Assembly: GCF_000503215.1 (NCBI RefSeq)
Contig: NZ_AYTD01000001.1
Coordinates: 62,001 to 126,000, forward strand
Source of the DNA: Pseudomonas canadensis
Lineage (GTDB): Bacteria > Pseudomonadota > Gammaproteobacteria > Pseudomonadales > Pseudomonadaceae
DNA length: 64,000 nucleotides
Direction of reading: 5' to 3'
The notes below the pieces were generated by a model. It was not told the origin of the DNA and ran no database searches. It was given only the letters and a program-made list of their open reading frames with translations. The position numbers were made by a program, and so were the translations under genes. Positions 63,132 through 64,000 of this stretch are shown here, in pieces. The number at the start of each line of letters is the position of its first letter. Position 1 is the stretch's first letter.

Positions 63132-64000
63132 GTGAGTGAGCGTTCCAGTCATTGGCAATTACAGACCATCGTCGGCCAACTGCGCAGTGCCCGGGACCAG
63201 TGGCGAACGCGCAATGGCCGCTTGAGTGGCGAGCATGGCGGGCGCGAGCTGCCGTCCCGCGAGGCTGTGGCGCAGATTCTAGAGTCGTTGTGCGGCGCAC
63301 TGTTCCCCATGCGCTTGGGGCCGGTGGACCTGCGTGAAGAGAGTGAAGACTTCTACGTCGGCCACACCCTCGACGTCGCCTTGAATGCCTTGCTCGGCCA
63401 GGCCCGCCTGGAGCTACGCTACGCCGCACGCCAAGGCGCTAAAGATGACAGCGAAGTCGACGCGCTCGCCATCCGCCTGATCCAGGATTTCGCCCTGGCC
63501 CTGCCGTCCCTGCGCAGCCTGTTGGACACCGACGTATTGGCGGCCTATCACGGCGACCCGGCCGCGCGCAGCGTGGATGAAGTGCTGTTGTGCTACCCCG
63601 GCATCCTGGCGGTGATTCATCATCGGCTGGCCCACCACCTGTACCGCGCCGGCCTGCCGCTGTTGGCGCGGATCAGCGCAGAGATCGCCCACTCGGCCAC
63701 CGGTATCGATATCCACCCCGGCGCACAAATCGGCCCAAGTTTCTTTATCGACCATGGGACCGGTGTGGTGATCGGCGAAACCGCGATCATCGGTGAACGC
63801 GTGCGCATCTACCAAGCCGTAACGTTGGGCGCCAAACGCTTCCCGGCGGACGAAGACGGGCAGTTGCAGAAAGGCCACCCTCGTCACCCGATCGTCGAGG
63901 ATGACGTGGTGATCTACGCCGGGGCGACGATCCTGGGGCGCATCACCATCGGCCAGGGTTCGACCATCGGCGGTAATGTGTGGCTGACCCGAAGCGTGCC
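63132..64000 (+). CDS. epsC: serine O-acetyltransferase, cut by window end
   Basis: The visible 289 residues start at a GTG with AGGAG nine bases upstream and run past the end without a stop. The N-terminal half is helical (QLQTIVGQLRSARDQWRTR, DEVLLCYPGILAVIHHRLAHHLY), and the C-terminal half has left-handed hexapeptide repeats: GIDIHPGAQIGPSFFIDHGTGVVIGETAIIGE and YAGATILGRITIGQGSTIGG. This is the EpsC/CysE family that makes O-acetylserine from serine and acetyl-CoA, the carbon acceptor for sulfide in cysteine synthesis. The neighbours dcyD and tcyJLN supply sulfide and cystine. Confidence 0.93.
   Translation, partial: MSERSSHWQLQTIVGQLRSARDQWRTRNGRLSGEHGGRELPSREAVAQILESLCGALFPMRLGPVDLREESEDFYVGHTLDVALNALLGQARLELRYAARQGAKDDSEVDALAIRLIQDFALALPSLRSLLDTDVLAAYHGDPAARSVDEVLLCYPGILAVIHHRLAHHLYRAGLPLLARISAEIAHSATGIDIHPGAQIGPSFFIDHGTGVVIGETAIIGERVRIYQAVTLGAKRFPADEDGQLQKGHPRHPIVEDDVVIYAGATILGRITIGQGSTIGGNVWLTRSV

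Overview
The window is a stretch of Pseudomonas chromosome, most likely from the P. fluorescens group. The evidence is the GC-rich coding sequence, the gene order desA - GGDEF/EAL protein - oscA - sbp - cysT - cysW - cysA (the order I recall for PA0286 down to PA0280 of P. aeruginosa), adjacent gabD/gabT, and about ten REP doublets built on the Pseudomonas core GGGAGC-GGCTTGCC-GCGAT placed between genes.

Left part (1-4200): the end of a CsgG-like gene with its two lipoprotein partners (DUF4810, DUF799), then a von Willebrand factor A lipoprotein, an ECF sigma factor and its probable membrane anti-sigma factor.

Island (about 4201-9990): an AT-rich insert at the 3' end of a tRNA-Arg(CCG) gene. 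It is bounded by a 63/64-bp direct repeat holding the tRNA 3' end and its terminator. It carries two overlapping reverse transcriptase genes that match the two-RT antiphage system DRT type 3 (drt3a, drt3b). Downstream of drt3b, on the same strand, is a strongly structured non-coding stretch with a CACACAC element beside a hairpin; this is my candidate for the DRT3 ncRNA. A DUF4238 gene is the other cargo. No integrase is visible. This is the most interesting part of the window.

Middle (10000-34500): GABA catabolism (gabDT), c-di-GMP and HDOD signalling proteins, a fatty-acid desaturase, the sulfate uptake operon with oscA, a Crp/Fnr regulator, a periplasmic hydroxyisourate hydrolase beside an HbpS/GlcG protein, a receiver-only response regulator, an AraC regulator, a second desaturase overlapping a convergent LysR gene, a deaminase/MFS pair with a divergent LysR regulator, and tonB-exbB-exbD.

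Right part (34600-64000): mostly sulfur scavenging. There is a hydrolase, an SfnR-like sigma-54 activator with odd features, a stand-alone MetQ, a polar amino-acid ABC transporter, a six-gene operon (two SfnB-type flavoproteins, an FMN monooxygenase, metQNI), and cystine/D-cysteine genes (dcyD, tcyJ, tcyL, tcyN) divergent from the serine acetyltransferase gene epsC, which runs off the end. Between these lie a triABC-type RND pump with a secreted glycosidase, a methyltransferase and two secreted proteins of unknown function. Together with sbp-cysTWA and oscA the sulfur genes form a broad programme for taking up sulfate, cystine, methionine-like compounds and probably organosulfur oxidation products and feeding them into cysteine synthesis.
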